A stretch of 64,000 nt of DNA from an uncultured Clostridia bacterium. Its GTDB lineage: Bacteria; Bacillota; Clostridia; TANB77; CAG-465. Below the pieces are notes generated by a model. The model did no database searches. It had not been told where the DNA came from and saw only the letters and a program-made list of their open reading frames with translations. The DNA lies in contig CAKOYA010000003.1 of assembly GCA_934130325.1 (NCBI GenBank), positions 1 to 64,000 on the forward strand. Reading direction: 5' to 3'. The position numbers and the translations under genes were made by a program. This document shows, in pieces, positions 27,322 to 37,299 of this stretch. The first letter of the stretch is position 1; every line of letters starts with the position of its first letter.

Positions 27322-28062
27322 CTATATTGCTGCAACTAACGTACCTATAATTGATATGATAGAAGCAATAACAAATATTTTAAATATCATAAAATAAGGT
27401 ACTTTAACATTTAACTTTTCATTTTTTTCATCTTTTTTTAATTTTTCTTCATTTAACTTATTTAGTTTTTCTTCATCTTTTCTTAACTCATACATATGTT
27501 TTTTCAAATCATACATTCCAAATCCACTACGCTGTGAATATCTAAACTTTTTACTAGATAATGAACAATAATAAAATCCCATAACCATTGCAAGAGAAAT
27601 TCCAAATATTTTTATTATATCTCCAAATGTCATAAGTATTACATTATATGCATGAGCGTTTACTAAAAAGGTTGATGCTATATCTTTTGCTAGCATATAA
27701 GGATAGGCAAATCCAATAAATGATAAATATATAAAAGGAGTTATTCCTGCAAATATTATCAAAAAAGTAGAAGGTATAGTTTGCTTTAAAATTATGGAAA
27801 TAATACTCTGTGAATTTTCTGTTGATTCTACTATTTCCTCTATTGAATGTGTAACATCAATACTAGAAATAAACATGGCTAAGAACACAAAAAATATTAT
27901 TAAAGATATAATATATACTATAATATGTTTTTTCCTTAAATTACTATTATAGAACTTTAGGATATCTTCCATTATACAATAAATTTTACTTTTCTTTTTT
28001 TTATTACTTTTAAACTTTGTCTTTCTTATATTTTTTTTAGGATTCTTTTCCACAGTTTTCAC
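27322..28062 (-). CDS. Unknown multi-pass membrane protein
   Basis: 246 residues with a very basic N-terminus (KNPKKNIRKTKFKSNKKKKSK), about four to five hydrophobic segments (IVYIISLIIFFVFLAMFI; STFLIIFAGITPFIYLSF; IIKIFGISLAMVMGFYY; FKIFVIASIISIIGTLVAAI at the very end) and a charged cytoplasmic loop (about 185-215). The start is GTG at 28062 with SD GGAAAGAG, overlapping the end of rnr by 26 bases, which implies coupling. The arrangement faintly recalls SpoIIM-type proteins, but I would not name it. Function unknown. Confidence 0.75.
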   Translation of the reverse strand: MKTVEKNPKKNIRKTKFKSNKKKKSKIYCIMEDILKFYNSNLRKKHIIVYIISLIIFFVFLAMFISSIDVTHSIEEIVESTENSQSIISIILKQTIPSTFLIIFAGITPFIYLSFIGFAYPYMLAKDIASTFLVNAHAYNVILMTFGDIIKIFGISLAMVMGFYYCSLSSKKFRYSQRSGFGMYDLKKHMYELRKDEEKLNKLNEEKLKKDEKNEKLNVKVPYFMIFKIFVIASIISIIGTLVAAI

Positions 28063-30250
28063 ACTCTTTCCTTAATTCTATTATTTTAAAATCTATTTGC
28101 TTTAGTTTAATGTCACTTCTTATAACTTTTACTTTCACTCTGTCGCCTATTTTAAAAATCATTTTTGTTTTTTCACCAATAAGTATTCTTCTTTGTTCAT
28201 CGTACACATAATAATCATTATTAGGCATAAATTCAAATGGTACTAACCCCTCAACAGTGTTTTCCAATTTTACAAACATCCCAAATGAAGTAACAGATGA
28301 AACTATTCCTTCAAACTCTTCACCAATATGTGAGGACATATACATTGACATATATAACGAATCAAATTCTCTCTCAATTTGAGTAGCCTCTTTTTCCATG
28401 TCTGATGAAGTTTTAGCGTATTTTTTCGCTTGTTCTTTTAATTTTATTTCATCTTTTTCATTTAATACATAACCACTTTCAATATACTTAGATATTACTC
28501 TATGAATAAACAAATCCGGATATCTTCTAATAGGTGAAGTAAAATGGCAATAATATTTAGCTGAAAGTCCAAAATGACCTAAGCATTCTTCATTATACTT
28601 TGCAAGTTTTAATGCTCTTAACATATAATTTGATACTACTTGCTTTTCTTCTTCGTTTTCAATATTATTTAAAATATCAGCTAAAGTTCTTGGATGTATA
28701 TTTTTTATTCCTTTAATATTTTTTCCATATCTACTTAATACTTCATTTAATTCTCTTAATTTTTCCTCATCAGGTTTTTCATGAATACGATAAATAAAAG
28801 GTGCAGATAAATAGTAAAATTTTTCAGCTATAGTCATATTAGCTATTAACATGAACTCTTCTATTATCTTATTTGCAATAGTTATATTGTATGGCTTTAC
28901 ATCAATTACTTGTCCATGTTCATTTAAAATGATTTTGGATTCAGGGATATCAAAATTAATTGCTCCATGTTCCATTCTCTTTTTGTTTAATATTAAGGCT
29001 AATTCTTTCATTAAAAATAACTCTTCTTCAAAATTACTATAGTCTCTTAAAACATCCATATCTTCTAAATTTAGCACCTTATATACCTTATCGTATGTCA
29101 TTCTTTTTTTTACATTTATTACAGCTTTATATACATCACTTTCAAGTACGTTACCTAGTGAATCTATTTTCATATCTATTGCTAAAGCTAATCTGTCAAC
29201 ACCTTCATTTAAACTGCATATTCCATTGGAAAGCTTCTTTGGAAGCATTGGGATAACTGTACCAGGTATATATATACTAGTACCTCGAGATATTGCTTCT
29301 TTATCAAGTTCTGTACCACTTTTCACATAATGAGAAACGTCTGCTATATATACAGATAGCAAGTAATTTCCATCGTTAAGTTTCTTGACTGAAACAGCGT
29401 CATCTAAATCTTTTGCGTCATCACCATCTATTGTAACAATTTTCTCTTTTGTCATATCACGTCTATTTGCAAACTCTTCTCTACTAACTGTTGTAGGAAT
29501 GCTAATAATTTCATCTTCTACAAGTTTACTAAACTCTGTCATGGTCTCTAATCCATATACTGATTTTAATGCTTCAACTTCTATATTTTCATCTTCCAAG
29601 CTTCCTATTACTTCAACTATTTTTCCCTCAGCCTTTGAATTTTGACTAGCATATTTTAGAATTTCTACTTTAACCATCATATTATCCTTAGCACTCGATA
29701 TGTACTTTTTAGGTATATATATATCTTCAATTTTATTATCAATAGGTACAACAAATCCAAAATTTCTATTTTTAGTAAATTTTCCAACTACTTTTTTAAT
29801 ATTTCTTTTTAATATTTTAACTACATGAGCCTCTTTATTTTTTCCTTCTTCTTTGTTAGGAAAAACTTTTACTAATACTATATCACCATCCATTGCTCCC
29901 ATTGAAAATTCATTTGATATATATACATCTTCACCATTAACATTCCTAGCAAATCCATATTTTATACTCTTTTTTTCATATTCACATTTATATATATTTC
30001 TACTAACTGTCGGAACAAGTCTTTTACTCTCATCTAAATATACAATTCCATCTACTTGTAAATCTTCTAAAATATCTTGCAATATTCCTATTTCATTTTT
30101 ACTTATGTTTAACACACTAGCTATTTGCTTTTGGGTCATAAGTACATATGAATTATCTGAAAAAAAGGAAGTCAATACTTCCTTTTTCCTTGTATATTCT
30201 TCTTGAGTTATATTATAATTATTTTTATCTATTTTATAATTTTTACTCAT
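28037..30250 (-). CDS. rnr: Ribonuclease R
   Basis: Processive 3'-5' exoribonuclease that degrades structured RNA and works with tmRNA. 737 residues: an N-terminal winged-helix region (about 15-75), cold-shock domains (about 80-215), the catalytic RNB domain with DLDDAVSV and SRGTSIYIPG (about 255-580), and an S1 domain with GEEFEGIVSSVTSFGMFVKL near 640. The Cys pair in the tail (CENCGKES) is unusual. It sits 12 bases after secG, the classical arrangement, but smpB does not follow. Confidence 0.96.
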   Translation of the reverse strand: MSKNYKIDKNNYNITQEEYTRKKEVLTSFFSDNSYVLMTQKQIASVLNISKNEIGILQDILEDLQVDGIVYLDESKRLVPTVSRNIYKCEYEKKSIKYGFARNVNGEDVYISNEFSMGAMDGDIVLVKVFPNKEEGKNKEAHVVKILKRNIKKVVGKFTKNRNFGFVVPIDNKIEDIYIPKKYISSAKDNMMVKVEILKYASQNSKAEGKIVEVIGSLEDENIEVEALKSVYGLETMTEFSKLVEDEIISIPTTVSREEFANRRDMTKEKIVTIDGDDAKDLDDAVSVKKLNDGNYLLSVYIADVSHYVKSGTELDKEAISRGTSIYIPGTVIPMLPKKLSNGICSLNEGVDRLALAIDMKIDSLGNVLESDVYKAVINVKKRMTYDKVYKVLNLEDMDVLRDYSNFEEELFLMKELALILNKKRMEHGAINFDIPESKIILNEHGQVIDVKPYNITIANKIIEEFMLIANMTIAEKFYYLSAPFIYRIHEKPDEEKLRELNEVLSRYGKNIKGIKNIHPRTLADILNNIENEEEKQVVSNYMLRALKLAKYNEECLGHFGLSAKYYCHFTSPIRRYPDLFIHRVISKYIESGYVLNEKDEIKLKEQAKKYAKTSSDMEKEATQIEREFDSLYMSMYMSSHIGEEFEGIVSSVTSFGMFVKLENTVEGLVPFEFMPNNDYYVYDEQRRILIGEKTKMIFKIGDRVKVKVIRSDIKLKQIDFKIIELRKECENCGKES

Positions 30251-30262
30251 ATTTTCCTACCT

Positions 30263-30499
30263 TTACTTAATTATCGCTACAGTTGTTAAAAAACATAGAG
30301 CACAGAAAACTAATGCAAGTACAACTGTATATTTTGATAGTACACCATCTAAAGTTTTTGATTTATTTGCTCCATAAAAAGTATTAGCTCCTGTAACTGA
30401 AGATTGTCCATCTTTACTACTTTGAAGCATTACAACTATAGTAAGTACTATTCCAACTAATACTGTAAGTATTGATATTGTCCAATCAATCCAACCCAT
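30263..30499 (-). CDS. secG: Preprotein translocase subunit SecG
   Basis: 78-residue membrane subunit that assists SecA-driven translocation. Two hydrophobic helices (ILTVLVGIVLTIVVMLQSS and KYTVVLALVFCALCFLTTVAI) flank the conserved loop GQSSVTGANTFYGANKSKTLDGVLSK. I start at MGWIDW (30499; SD AAGGAGGAG); the upstream 32 codons are unsupported. First gene of the operon with rnr. Confidence 0.95.
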   Translation of the reverse strand: MGWIDWTISILTVLVGIVLTIVVMLQSSKDGQSSVTGANTFYGANKSKTLDGVLSKYTVVLALVFCALCFLTTVAIIK

Positions 30500-30643
30500 C
30501 TTTCTCCTCCTTACAAGTCTAAAATATATGCATATTATATCATACAAAAAGTAAAAACACAATACATATTTTATGTAATTATTAATATTATACAATTTTA
30601 TTCTACCAATTATATTTTATTATCCAATTTCAAACTTTTTCAT

Positions 30644-33034
30644 CTATGTTATATTACTAATTTTGTAATTCAAAAATTGATAAAATTCTGAAATTTCTGG
30701 ATAATTTTTATAATCATAACATTCCATCTTTTCCATATAACTTTTGCATGTTTCTATTAATAATTCTTTTGATGTTTTATTATACTTATAATTAGTTTCA
30801 ATAAATTCTAAATTTTTCTCTATCAAAATTATATATTTAGTATAATCATCTTCTGTATCTTTAATATAACAATTTTGAAAGTAAATAAAATTTAAATTAT
30901 CAAAATATATATTTGAAATTTCTATCAAATTATTTTTCTCATATTTATTATTTTCTCTCATAATTTTAGCATTTTTTTCTATACTTAAGATTATTTTTTT
31001 AGATTCATCAATTAATATTTCTCTTTTTTCAACATCTTCACATACTAAAAGTTCACTGTTAAGCAATTTTAAATAGTTAAAATATTCCTGTGCTAATTTC
31101 TTTCTATATTTATTTTCACTACTATCAATTCTTACTACAAATTCATTCATATCTACAAGCTTTTTTTGCTCGTTTAAGCCAATATTTGTATATCTAGAGA
31201 AGCAAAAGTAATATGCTATATTTAATTTTAATGTTGTATAAAAACAAAATATCCCCAAAGGAATCAATATAGTTTTTTCAAATATCTCCAAATATTTATA
31301 ATAGCTTTTTAAATTATTTCTTCTTTCACTACCAGCAAGAAGTACAGCAAAAATTTGTAAAATAATCATATATGAAAAATCTATATCAAAAATTGAATGA
31401 ATAATTAACAATATAAGTGCATACTTAAATATATCATTTTTATAATTTAAAATATAGTAAATTAATAAAATCGTAAATACTAAAGCTCCTAAAACACCAC
31501 CTTCTACTAATAATTGTATATATGAGTTATGTACCTTGGTTGAAGTATATGAAACATCTTGCACTAATTGGTATAAATTCTTAAAACCATCTCCACCTAC
31601 TCCAATTATTCTATTTTTCCATGACAAATTCCAAATTTTTAGTGCATCTTTAACATAGATTAGTCTTGTCTTAGCACTATCAGAACCACAAATAGTATCA
31701 TATATTTTTTGAACAAATTCATATGGTACAATGCCATAGTTACATTTAACATTTTTATCATTTAATTTTACTTTATCTAAAGAAAGTTCTCCTTTGTCTA
31801 CCAAAATCTCTATTTTCAAACATTTCAAATTTTTATCTTTAAAAAATTCATACACAAATTTACCACTTGAATTTTCATAATAATTAAATTTTTTTACTAA
31901 ATTTATCTCATTATCTACTGTTACGCTATATATTTTAATTTCATATCTGGTATCTGACACACATTCCTCAACATCAATTTCTAGCAAATTATAACTATCT
32001 TCGCTAAAACTATATATATATCTTTTCAAACTATCATTAGAATTTTCTGATATTTTAACTTTATTATAAGTACTTAGTACAAATGTAAAGATAAAGAACA
32101 AAAATACTCCAACTATAACTGCTACGTCATACCTATTTGGTATAAACCTATAATCATTAAATTTATAAAATCTAATATATGCAATTATAGTACTAAATAT
32201 AATAAAAGCAATACTTAAATAGTAAATGTATATTCTATTTATATACAAATATTTAAATATCAAAGTAGAAAAAATTAAAATTTGTATAAATACTTCCAAT
32301 AAAAAACCTAATTTAATTCTCCTTAAATTCTTACTAAATAATACATTTAGTATATAATATACAAGTGTAAGTAATATAACTACTCGTGATTGAGTTAGAC
32401 TTATAGCAAATAATAAAAATGAAAAAATATTATAATTAACTATCATTATACTTTTTTCTTTTTTCTCAATATTATATATTATTTTTTCAAATGAAAAAAT
32501 AGATGAAATTAGCAAAATAATTCCCAAAACATTTGCATACTGAATAACAGAGGACATACGATTTAAATGTAGATTTGTATAACCAGAATTAATTATATTT
32601 AGGACATTTTCTAAAATTCTATCCCCCATACCATCTATTCCTATAATTGAAAGAGTTACACCTATATAAATTATTATGTTTTTTAAAAATGTACTATTTT
32701 TTAATGTTCTCATAATTTTATATGTTATATATATATTAAAATATTTAATAAATTCACTAATACTATCACTTAAAGAGGCATAATTCTTAAAAATTATAGG
32801 GAGTAAATAACAAGTTGAAAGAAGTAAAAGTAATATCCCTATTACATCAAAATTATACTTTTTATTATTTTTTATATAATCATAAAGTATTACTATAATT
32901 CCCAATATTTCAATTGATAAACTGTATAACAAAATATCGGATTTATAAAATCCTCCTTTTTTTAAAGACAATAAACTCAACAATATTATCAATACATATT
33001 TAATTATATTATTTAAATTTATTTTTTTAATCAT
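30644..33034 (-). CDS. O-antigen ligase/polymerase-like membrane protein
   Basis: 796 residues, SD GTGAGGA. About 12 membrane segments. A large outside loop (about 325-465) lies between them. The short signature KVHNSYIQLLVEGGVLGALV near residue 500 is typical of the Wzy_C region of O-antigen ligases and polymerases. After about 590 the chain is soluble and helical, resembling TPR-type repeats. Such proteins join sugar polymers to lipid or surface acceptors, or polymerise them. No glycosyltransferase cluster is nearby, so the substrate is unknown; the adjacent collagen-like proteins are a conceivable glycoprotein target, which is speculation. Confidence 0.8.
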   Translation of the reverse strand: MIKKINLNNIIKYVLIILLSLLSLKKGGFYKSDILLYSLSIEILGIIVILYDYIKNNKKYNFDVIGILLLLLSTCYLLPIIFKNYASLSDSISEFIKYFNIYITYKIMRTLKNSTFLKNIIIYIGVTLSIIGIDGMGDRILENVLNIINSGYTNLHLNRMSSVIQYANVLGIILLISSIFSFEKIIYNIEKKEKSIMIVNYNIFSFLLFAISLTQSRVVILLTLVYYILNVLFSKNLRRIKLGFLLEVFIQILIFSTLIFKYLYINRIYIYYLSIAFIIFSTIIAYIRFYKFNDYRFIPNRYDVAVIVGVFLFFIFTFVLSTYNKVKISENSNDSLKRYIYSFSEDSYNLLEIDVEECVSDTRYEIKIYSVTVDNEINLVKKFNYYENSSGKFVYEFFKDKNLKCLKIEILVDKGELSLDKVKLNDKNVKCNYGIVPYEFVQKIYDTICGSDSAKTRLIYVKDALKIWNLSWKNRIIGVGGDGFKNLYQLVQDVSYTSTKVHNSYIQLLVEGGVLGALVFTILLIYYILNYKNDIFKYALILLIIHSIFDIDFSYMIILQIFAVLLAGSERRNNLKSYYKYLEIFEKTILIPLGIFCFYTTLKLNIAYYFCFSRYTNIGLNEQKKLVDMNEFVVRIDSSENKYRKKLAQEYFNYLKLLNSELLVCEDVEKREILIDESKKIILSIEKNAKIMRENNKYEKNNLIEISNIYFDNLNFIYFQNCYIKDTEDDYTKYIILIEKNLEFIETNYKYNKTSKELLIETCKSYMEKMECYDYKNYPEISEFYQFLNYKISNIT

Positions 33035-33126
33035 AAAATAATCCTCACTTTTGGTATTATACCATGTATATTTTTCTAATACAACTTAAAATACTAAGGA
33101 TTACAATAAAATTTATTATCATAATT

Positions 33127-33155
33127 CACAATTTGCCAAAAATATACATAAATTA
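33127..33155 (+). promoter_or_regulatory. Sigma-K-like promoter of the first collagen-like gene
   Basis: CAC (33127-33129), 17 bases, CATAAATTA (33147-33155), matching the sigma-K consensus AC-N16/17-CATANNNTA. The ATG lies 45 bases downstream. The second collagen gene has the same arrangement with identical spacing. No TTGACA/TATAAT pair is evident. Confidence 0.5.
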
Positions 33156-33200
33156 CTATTATAATAATTAAAAAATTATTATAGAAAGGGGAGAAATTTT

Positions 33201-34421
33201 ATGAATAGCAATTGCTGTAATTCAAATTTTAATACTTGTTGTAATCCAATTGTTCCTCAAAACCTATGTATTCAACAAGGTCCACAAGGAATTCAAGGAA
33301 TTCCCGGGCCACAAGGACCTACTGGCCCTCAAGGCGTTCAAGGTATTCAGGGAATTCCTGGTGCTACTGGTCCCACTGGTGCTACTGGAATAACTGGACC
33401 TGCTGGTCCTCAAGGTGCCCAAGGCGTTCCTGGACCTCAAGGAGCTACTGGTATTGCGGAATCTCCAGATACAATAAAAATTGGTACTATTACTACTTTA
33501 AATCCTGGAAGTTTAGCATCAATAACAGATGTAGGGCAAGGGAAAGAACACATATTAAACTTTTCAATTCCAGCAGGATACGACGGAATTGATGGATTGG
33601 AAGGTCCTGTTGGAGCCACTGGACCTCAAGGAATCCAAGGAATTCAAGGAATTCCCGGGCCACAAGGACCTACAGGTCCTCAAGGTCCCACTGGAGCAAA
33701 TGGAAATAGTGTACGAATTTTAGGTTCCTATTCTACTATAGATGAATTAATGGCAGAACATCCTACAGGAAATATAGGAGATAGTTATTTAATTGGAAAA
33801 GATTTATATGTTTGGTCTGAAAACGAAGATAAATGGAAAAATGTAGGAAATATTTCTGGTCCTCAAGGTGATCAAGGTATTCAAGGTATCACTGGACCTA
33901 CTGGGCCTACCGGACCTACTGGCCCATCAAAAATATCTAGTGCTTACTTAGTATCTTTTAACAATTATCCTAAAGAAGGATATGAAATACGAGCAAATGA
34001 AAGATTACCAATTACTAGAAAGGAACTAGATACTGATAGTATATGTGATTTAGATACAGCTGAAAATATTGTTCAATTTGGAAGAGAAGGCTACTATAAA
34101 ATTACGTTTACAGTAAATGCATATGTACCTTATTTTAATGGTCAATTTGACCCTAATACCGATTTTGTATCTATTGGATTTAGATTAATAGGTACAGATA
34201 ATATTTATATAGGCGATAGTCAATGGATATATAATGAATCTTCTTTAAAGTTAGTTGGGCAAGGAATCATTACAGTACCAAATATTTCATATGCATATGA
34301 ACTAGTTAATTTATCAAATAGAGCAATCTACTTAAATACACCAGATTTAAAGTATATTAATTCTAATTCATATTTTGTTAATTCACCTATAACTATAGTA
34401 GTAGAGTATTTAGGAAAATAA
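33201..34421 (+). CDS. Collagen-like (Gly-X-Y) surface protein with C-terminal beta domain
   Basis: 406 residues, SD AAAGGGGAG. A Cys-rich N-terminus (NSNCCNSNFNTCC) precedes Gly-X-Y repeats at about 27-85. A conserved insert (IKIGTITTLNPGSLA...HILNFSIPAG, about 92-127) follows, then repeats at about 129-168. A second insert (SYSTIDELMAEHPTGNIGDS, about 170-218) is followed by short repeats at 219-242 and a C-terminal beta-rich domain of about 160 residues, like the BclA/TNF-like trimerisation heads. Such proteins form hair-like filaments on spores or cells. The N-terminal Cys residues could crosslink it to the coat. Confidence 0.88.
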   Translation: MNSNCCNSNFNTCCNPIVPQNLCIQQGPQGIQGIPGPQGPTGPQGVQGIQGIPGATGPTGATGITGPAGPQGAQGVPGPQGATGIAESPDTIKIGTITTLNPGSLASITDVGQGKEHILNFSIPAGYDGIDGLEGPVGATGPQGIQGIQGIPGPQGPTGPQGPTGANGNSVRILGSYSTIDELMAEHPTGNIGDSYLIGKDLYVWSENEDKWKNVGNISGPQGDQGIQGITGPTGPTGPTGPSKISSAYLVSFNNYPKEGYEIRANERLPITRKELDTDSICDLDTAENIVQFGREGYYKITFTVNAYVPYFNGQFDPNTDFVSIGFRLIGTDNIYIGDSQWIYNESSLKLVGQGIITVPNISYAYELVNLSNRAIYLNTPDLKYINSNSYFVNSPITIVVEYLGK

Positions 34422-34501
34422 ATTTTAAAAGTTTGATAGAATATTATATTTTATCAAACTTATTTTATATGTAAGTTGTTAATTATATTAGATTATGCTA
34501 T

Positions 34502-34530
34502 CACATATTATATTTGAAAATCATACATTA
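34502..34530 (+). promoter_or_regulatory. Sigma-K-like promoter of the second collagen-like gene
   Basis: CAC (34502-34504), 17 bases, CATACATTA (34522-34530): same elements and same spacing as upstream of the first collagen gene. The ATG lies 47 bases downstream, nearly the same distance. Confidence 0.5.
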
Positions 34531-34577
34531 ATATTAAGTAATATATTATTATATTACTTTTGAAAGGAGAATTTGTA

Positions 34578-35270
34578 ATGAATAATTATTGTCAATCAGG
34601 ATGTAATTATGATTCTTGTAGACCACCTTGTCCACCACCAATGCCACCTTCAATGGTTTGCGTTACAGGACCAACTGGACCTACTGGGCCTACTGGGCCT
34701 CAGGGTGTTCAGGGAATTCAAGGTGTTCCCGGGCCTCAAGGCCCTACTGGACCTCAAGGTGTTCAAGGTATCCAAGGTGTTCCTGGAGCTACCGGACCTA
34801 CTGGTGCTACTGGCGTTCAAGGTATCCAAGGTGTTGCAGGTGCTCAAGGTATCCAAGGTATCACTGGACCTACTGGCCCTACTGGTGCCACTGGTGCTAC
34901 TGGAGTAACTGGACCTGCTGGACCTCAAGGTGCCCAAGGTGTTGCAGGTGCCCAAGGAATTCAAGGTATTACTGGACCCACTGGCCCTACTGGTGCTCAA
35001 GGTATCCAAGGTGTTGCAGGCGCTCAAGGTATCCAAGGTATCACTGGACCTACTGGCCCTACCGGACCTACTGGGCCTACTGGGCCTACTGGACCTGCTG
35101 GAGCTGCTGGTACAGACGGAATAGATGGTGAAGATGGAATAACTCCAACTTTAACAATTGGCACAGTTACAACTGGAGCACCTGGTACACAAGCTGCTGC
35201 AACAATAACAGGTGCTTCACCAGATTATGTACTAAATCTTACAATACCTCAAGGCCCTACTGGACCTTAA
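34578..35270 (+). CDS. Collagen-like protein without C-terminal head
   Basis: 230 residues from [13 protein letters not shown] (SD GAAAGGAG, 34578). Residues 1-29 are Cys/Pro-rich. About 30-176 is uninterrupted Gly-X-Y, dominated by [13 protein letters not shown] and GAQG. The end repeats the insert of the first protein ([17 protein letters not shown]... [14 protein letters not shown]) and stops there. So it lacks the globular head of the first protein; either it is a natural short form or it has lost its end. The DNA is internally repetitive, giving long spurious frames on other registers and strands. Confidence 0.85.
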   Translation: MNNYCQSGCNYDSCRPPCPPPMPPSMVCVTGPTGPTGPTGPQGVQGIQGVPGPQGPTGPQGVQGIQGVPGATGPTGATGVQGIQGVAGAQGIQGITGPTGPTGATGATGVTGPAGPQGAQGVAGAQGIQGITGPTGPTGAQGIQGVAGAQGIQGITGPTGPTGPTGPTGPTGPAGAAGTDGIDGEDGITPTLTIGTVTTGAPGTQAAATITGASPDYVLNLTIPQGPTGP

Positions 35271-35276
35271 CAATAA

Positions 35277-35318
35277 AATATAAGATATAGCATAACTTTG
35301 CTATATCTTATATTTTTT
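35277..35318 (+). terminator. Terminator after the second collagen-like gene
   Basis: A perfect 16-bp stem (AATATAAGATATAGCA and its complement) with a 5-base loop and seven T. Confidence 0.85.
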
Positions 35319-35339
35319 AAAGAAATTTTACAAAAAGTA

Positions 35340-35368
35340 TTGATTTTAGACAAATAATATGTTATTAT
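35340..35368 (+). promoter_or_regulatory. Promoter of tRNA-Arg
   Basis: TTGATT (35340-35345), 17-base spacer, TATTAT (35363-35368), 12 bases before the tRNA. Confidence 0.7.
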
Positions 35369-35380
35369 AGTATAGTAATT

Positions 35381-35457
<77 letters not shown>

Positions 35458-35468
35458 TTTAGAAATAT

Positions 35469-35513
35469 AAAAAAACTTGTAATCGTTGATATAGTTGTAT
35501 TACAAGTTTTTTT
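35469..35513 (+). terminator. Terminator of tRNA-Arg
   Basis: AAAAAAACTTGTAAT and ATTACAAGTTTTTTT flank a 15-base loop, 12 bases after the tRNA. Confidence 0.8.
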
Positions 35514-35656
35514 GCTTTTAAAGTTTAGTAAAAGATAACCATTTTTAATTGATGATTACCCAAAAATTACCCGCAAAATTTTACAAAATTATTTAAAAAG
35601 TTATAGTTGTACACTTAAGTTATTTATTTTATTACCAACTATCTTTTTTATAACAT

Positions 35657-35698
35657 AAAAATTGTGAAGATACTATAATTAATTATCTTCACAATTTT
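35657..35698 (-). terminator. Terminator of the ABC-F gene
   Basis: AAAATTGTGAAGATA and TATCTTCACAATTTT stem, 12 bases after the stop codon of the gene at 35710-37299. The stretch 35514-35656 between the two terminators holds nothing I recognise. Confidence 0.75.
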
Positions 35699-35709
35699 AT
35701 TATATAATC

Positions 35710-37299
35710 CTATTTTAATTTTTGCTCTTCTAAATATTCATCGTATGTCATATGCCTATCTATAACACCATTTTCCGTTAATACAATAATTCTATTAGCA
35801 ATTGTTTGAATAAACTGGTGATCATGTGATACAAATATTAGCTCATCGCTTGTCTTTATCAATCCATTATTTAACGCTGTGATACTTTCAAGATCTAGAT
35901 GGTTTGTAGGTTCATCTAAAATAACAAAATTCGGTTTTTCAAGCATTACCCTTGAAAGCATACATCTAGCCTTTTCACCACCAGATAAAACATTTACTTT
36001 CTTCAAAGATTCTTCACCAGAAAATAACATTCTACCTAAGAAACTTCTTATAACTGTTTCATCATTTATATTATATGCATCAGCAATCCAATCAACAATT
36101 GATTTATCAGATTTAAAAAATTCTTCGTTATCTTGAGGTAAGTATGATGGAACAATAGTTTTACCAAAAGTTACTTTTCCCTTATCTTGTTTTATTTTTC
36201 CCATTATTATATCAAAAAGTGCTGTCTTTGCTAAACCATTTTCGCCTAACAAGACAATTTTATCTCCTTTTAATACTTTAAATGAAACATTTTTTAACAG
36301 TTGTACTCCATCTTTTTCATAACTTATATTATCAACTTCCAAAATTTCTTTTCCAGATGGTGTATCTGGCTTAAATTCAATAAATGGATATCTTCTAGTT
36401 GATGGCTTTATTTCATCTAATTGTATTTTTTCTAATGTTTTCTTCCTAGAAGTTGCTTGTTTAGATTTTGAAGCATTAGCACTAAATCTACGTATAAAGT
36501 CTTCTAACTCTTTTATTTTTTCTTCCTTCTTTTTGTTTGATTCTTTCGTCTGTTTAAGAGCTAATTGACTTGATTCATACCAAAAATCATAATTTCCAAC
36601 ATATAATTTAATTTGACTATAATCAATATCTACAATATGTGTACAAACTTTATTTAAAAAATATCTGTCATGTGATACAACAATTACCGTATTTTCAAAA
36701 TTTATCAAAAATTCCTCTAACCATTCAATAGCAGCAATATCTAAATTATTTGTAGGCTCATCAAGAAGTAATACATCAGGATTTCCAAAAAGTGCTTGTG
36801 CTAGTAATACTTTAACCTTTTGAGGTCCAGTTAATTCTTTCATAAATTTTTCGTGTAAATCTGTTGGTATACCTAATCCATTTAGGAGTTGGGCAGCATC
36901 ACTTTCTGCCATCCATCCATTTAAGGATTCAAATTCAGCTTCTAACTCTCCTGCCTTTATTCCATCTTCTTCTGAGAAGTCCTCTTTAGAATATATCGCT
37001 TCTTTTTCTTTCATTATATCATAAAGTCTTGAATTTCCTCTTATTACAGTTTCAATTACTTTTACTTCATCATATTCATAATGGTTTTGTTTAAGTATTC
37101 CTAATCTTTCATTTTGTGATAAAAATACCTCACCTTCACTAGGCTCTATATCACCAGAAAGTATTTTTAAAAATGTAGATTTCCCTGCCCCATTTGCTCC
37201 TATAATTCCATAACAATTACCTTTAGTAAATTTTATATTAACATTCTCAAATAATGTCCTTTTTCCAAATCTTAAAGTAACTCCATTTGTTCCAATCAT
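35710..37299 (-). CDS. ABC-F family ATPase
   Basis: 529 residues with two ABC ATPase domains and no membrane part. Walker A motifs are GANGAGKST (about 36) and GENGLAKT (second, with Leu-Ala in place of Gly-X). The signature of the second half is LSGGEKARCMLSRV; in the first it is ELTGPQKVKVLLAQA, an altered LSGGQ. A linker of charged helices (about 235-300, KQTKESNKKKEEKIKELEDF) lies between. ABC-F proteins bind the ribosomal E site; this one is closest in layout to the YkpA/YbiT group rather than to antibiotic-resistance members. SD AAGGAG. Confidence 0.9.
   Translation of the reverse strand: MIGTNGVTLRFGKRTLFENVNIKFTKGNCYGIIGANGAGKSTFLKILSGDIEPSEGEVFLSQNERLGILKQNHYEYDEVKVIETVIRGNSRLYDIMKEKEAIYSKEDFSEEDGIKAGELEAEFESLNGWMAESDAAQLLNGLGIPTDLHEKFMKELTGPQKVKVLLAQALFGNPDVLLLDEPTNNLDIAAIEWLEEFLINFENTVIVVSHDRYFLNKVCTHIVDIDYSQIKLYVGNYDFWYESSQLALKQTKESNKKKEEKIKELEDFIRRFSANASKSKQATSRKKTLEKIQLDEIKPSTRRYPFIEFKPDTPSGKEILEVDNISYEKDGVQLLKNVSFKVLKGDKIVLLGENGLAKTALFDIIMGKIKQDKGKVTFGKTIVPSYLPQDNEEFFKSDKSIVDWIADAYNINDETVIRSFLGRMLFSGEESLKKVNVLSGGEKARCMLSRVMLEKPNFVILDEPTNHLDLESITALNNGLIKTSDELIFVSHDHQFIQTIANRIIVLTENGVIDRHMTYDEYLEEQKLK

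Noticed and set aside
34680..35110. Short direct DNA repeats resembling a repeat array or CRISPR
   Set aside because: Units are multiples of 9 bases, in frame with GPT/GIQ codons, with no spacers; they encode the collagen domain.
34600..35131. Long frames in other registers and on the opposite strand of the collagen genes
   Set aside because: They arise from the repetitive Gly-X-Y coding sequence (Leu/Val-, Trp/Tyr- or Ser/Thr-rich low-complexity translations).
35514..35656. Possible attachment site or integrase remnant downstream of tRNA-Arg
   Set aside because: A short near-repeat (ATTACCC...ATTACCC) is present, but there is no copy of the tRNA 3' end and no integrase frame.
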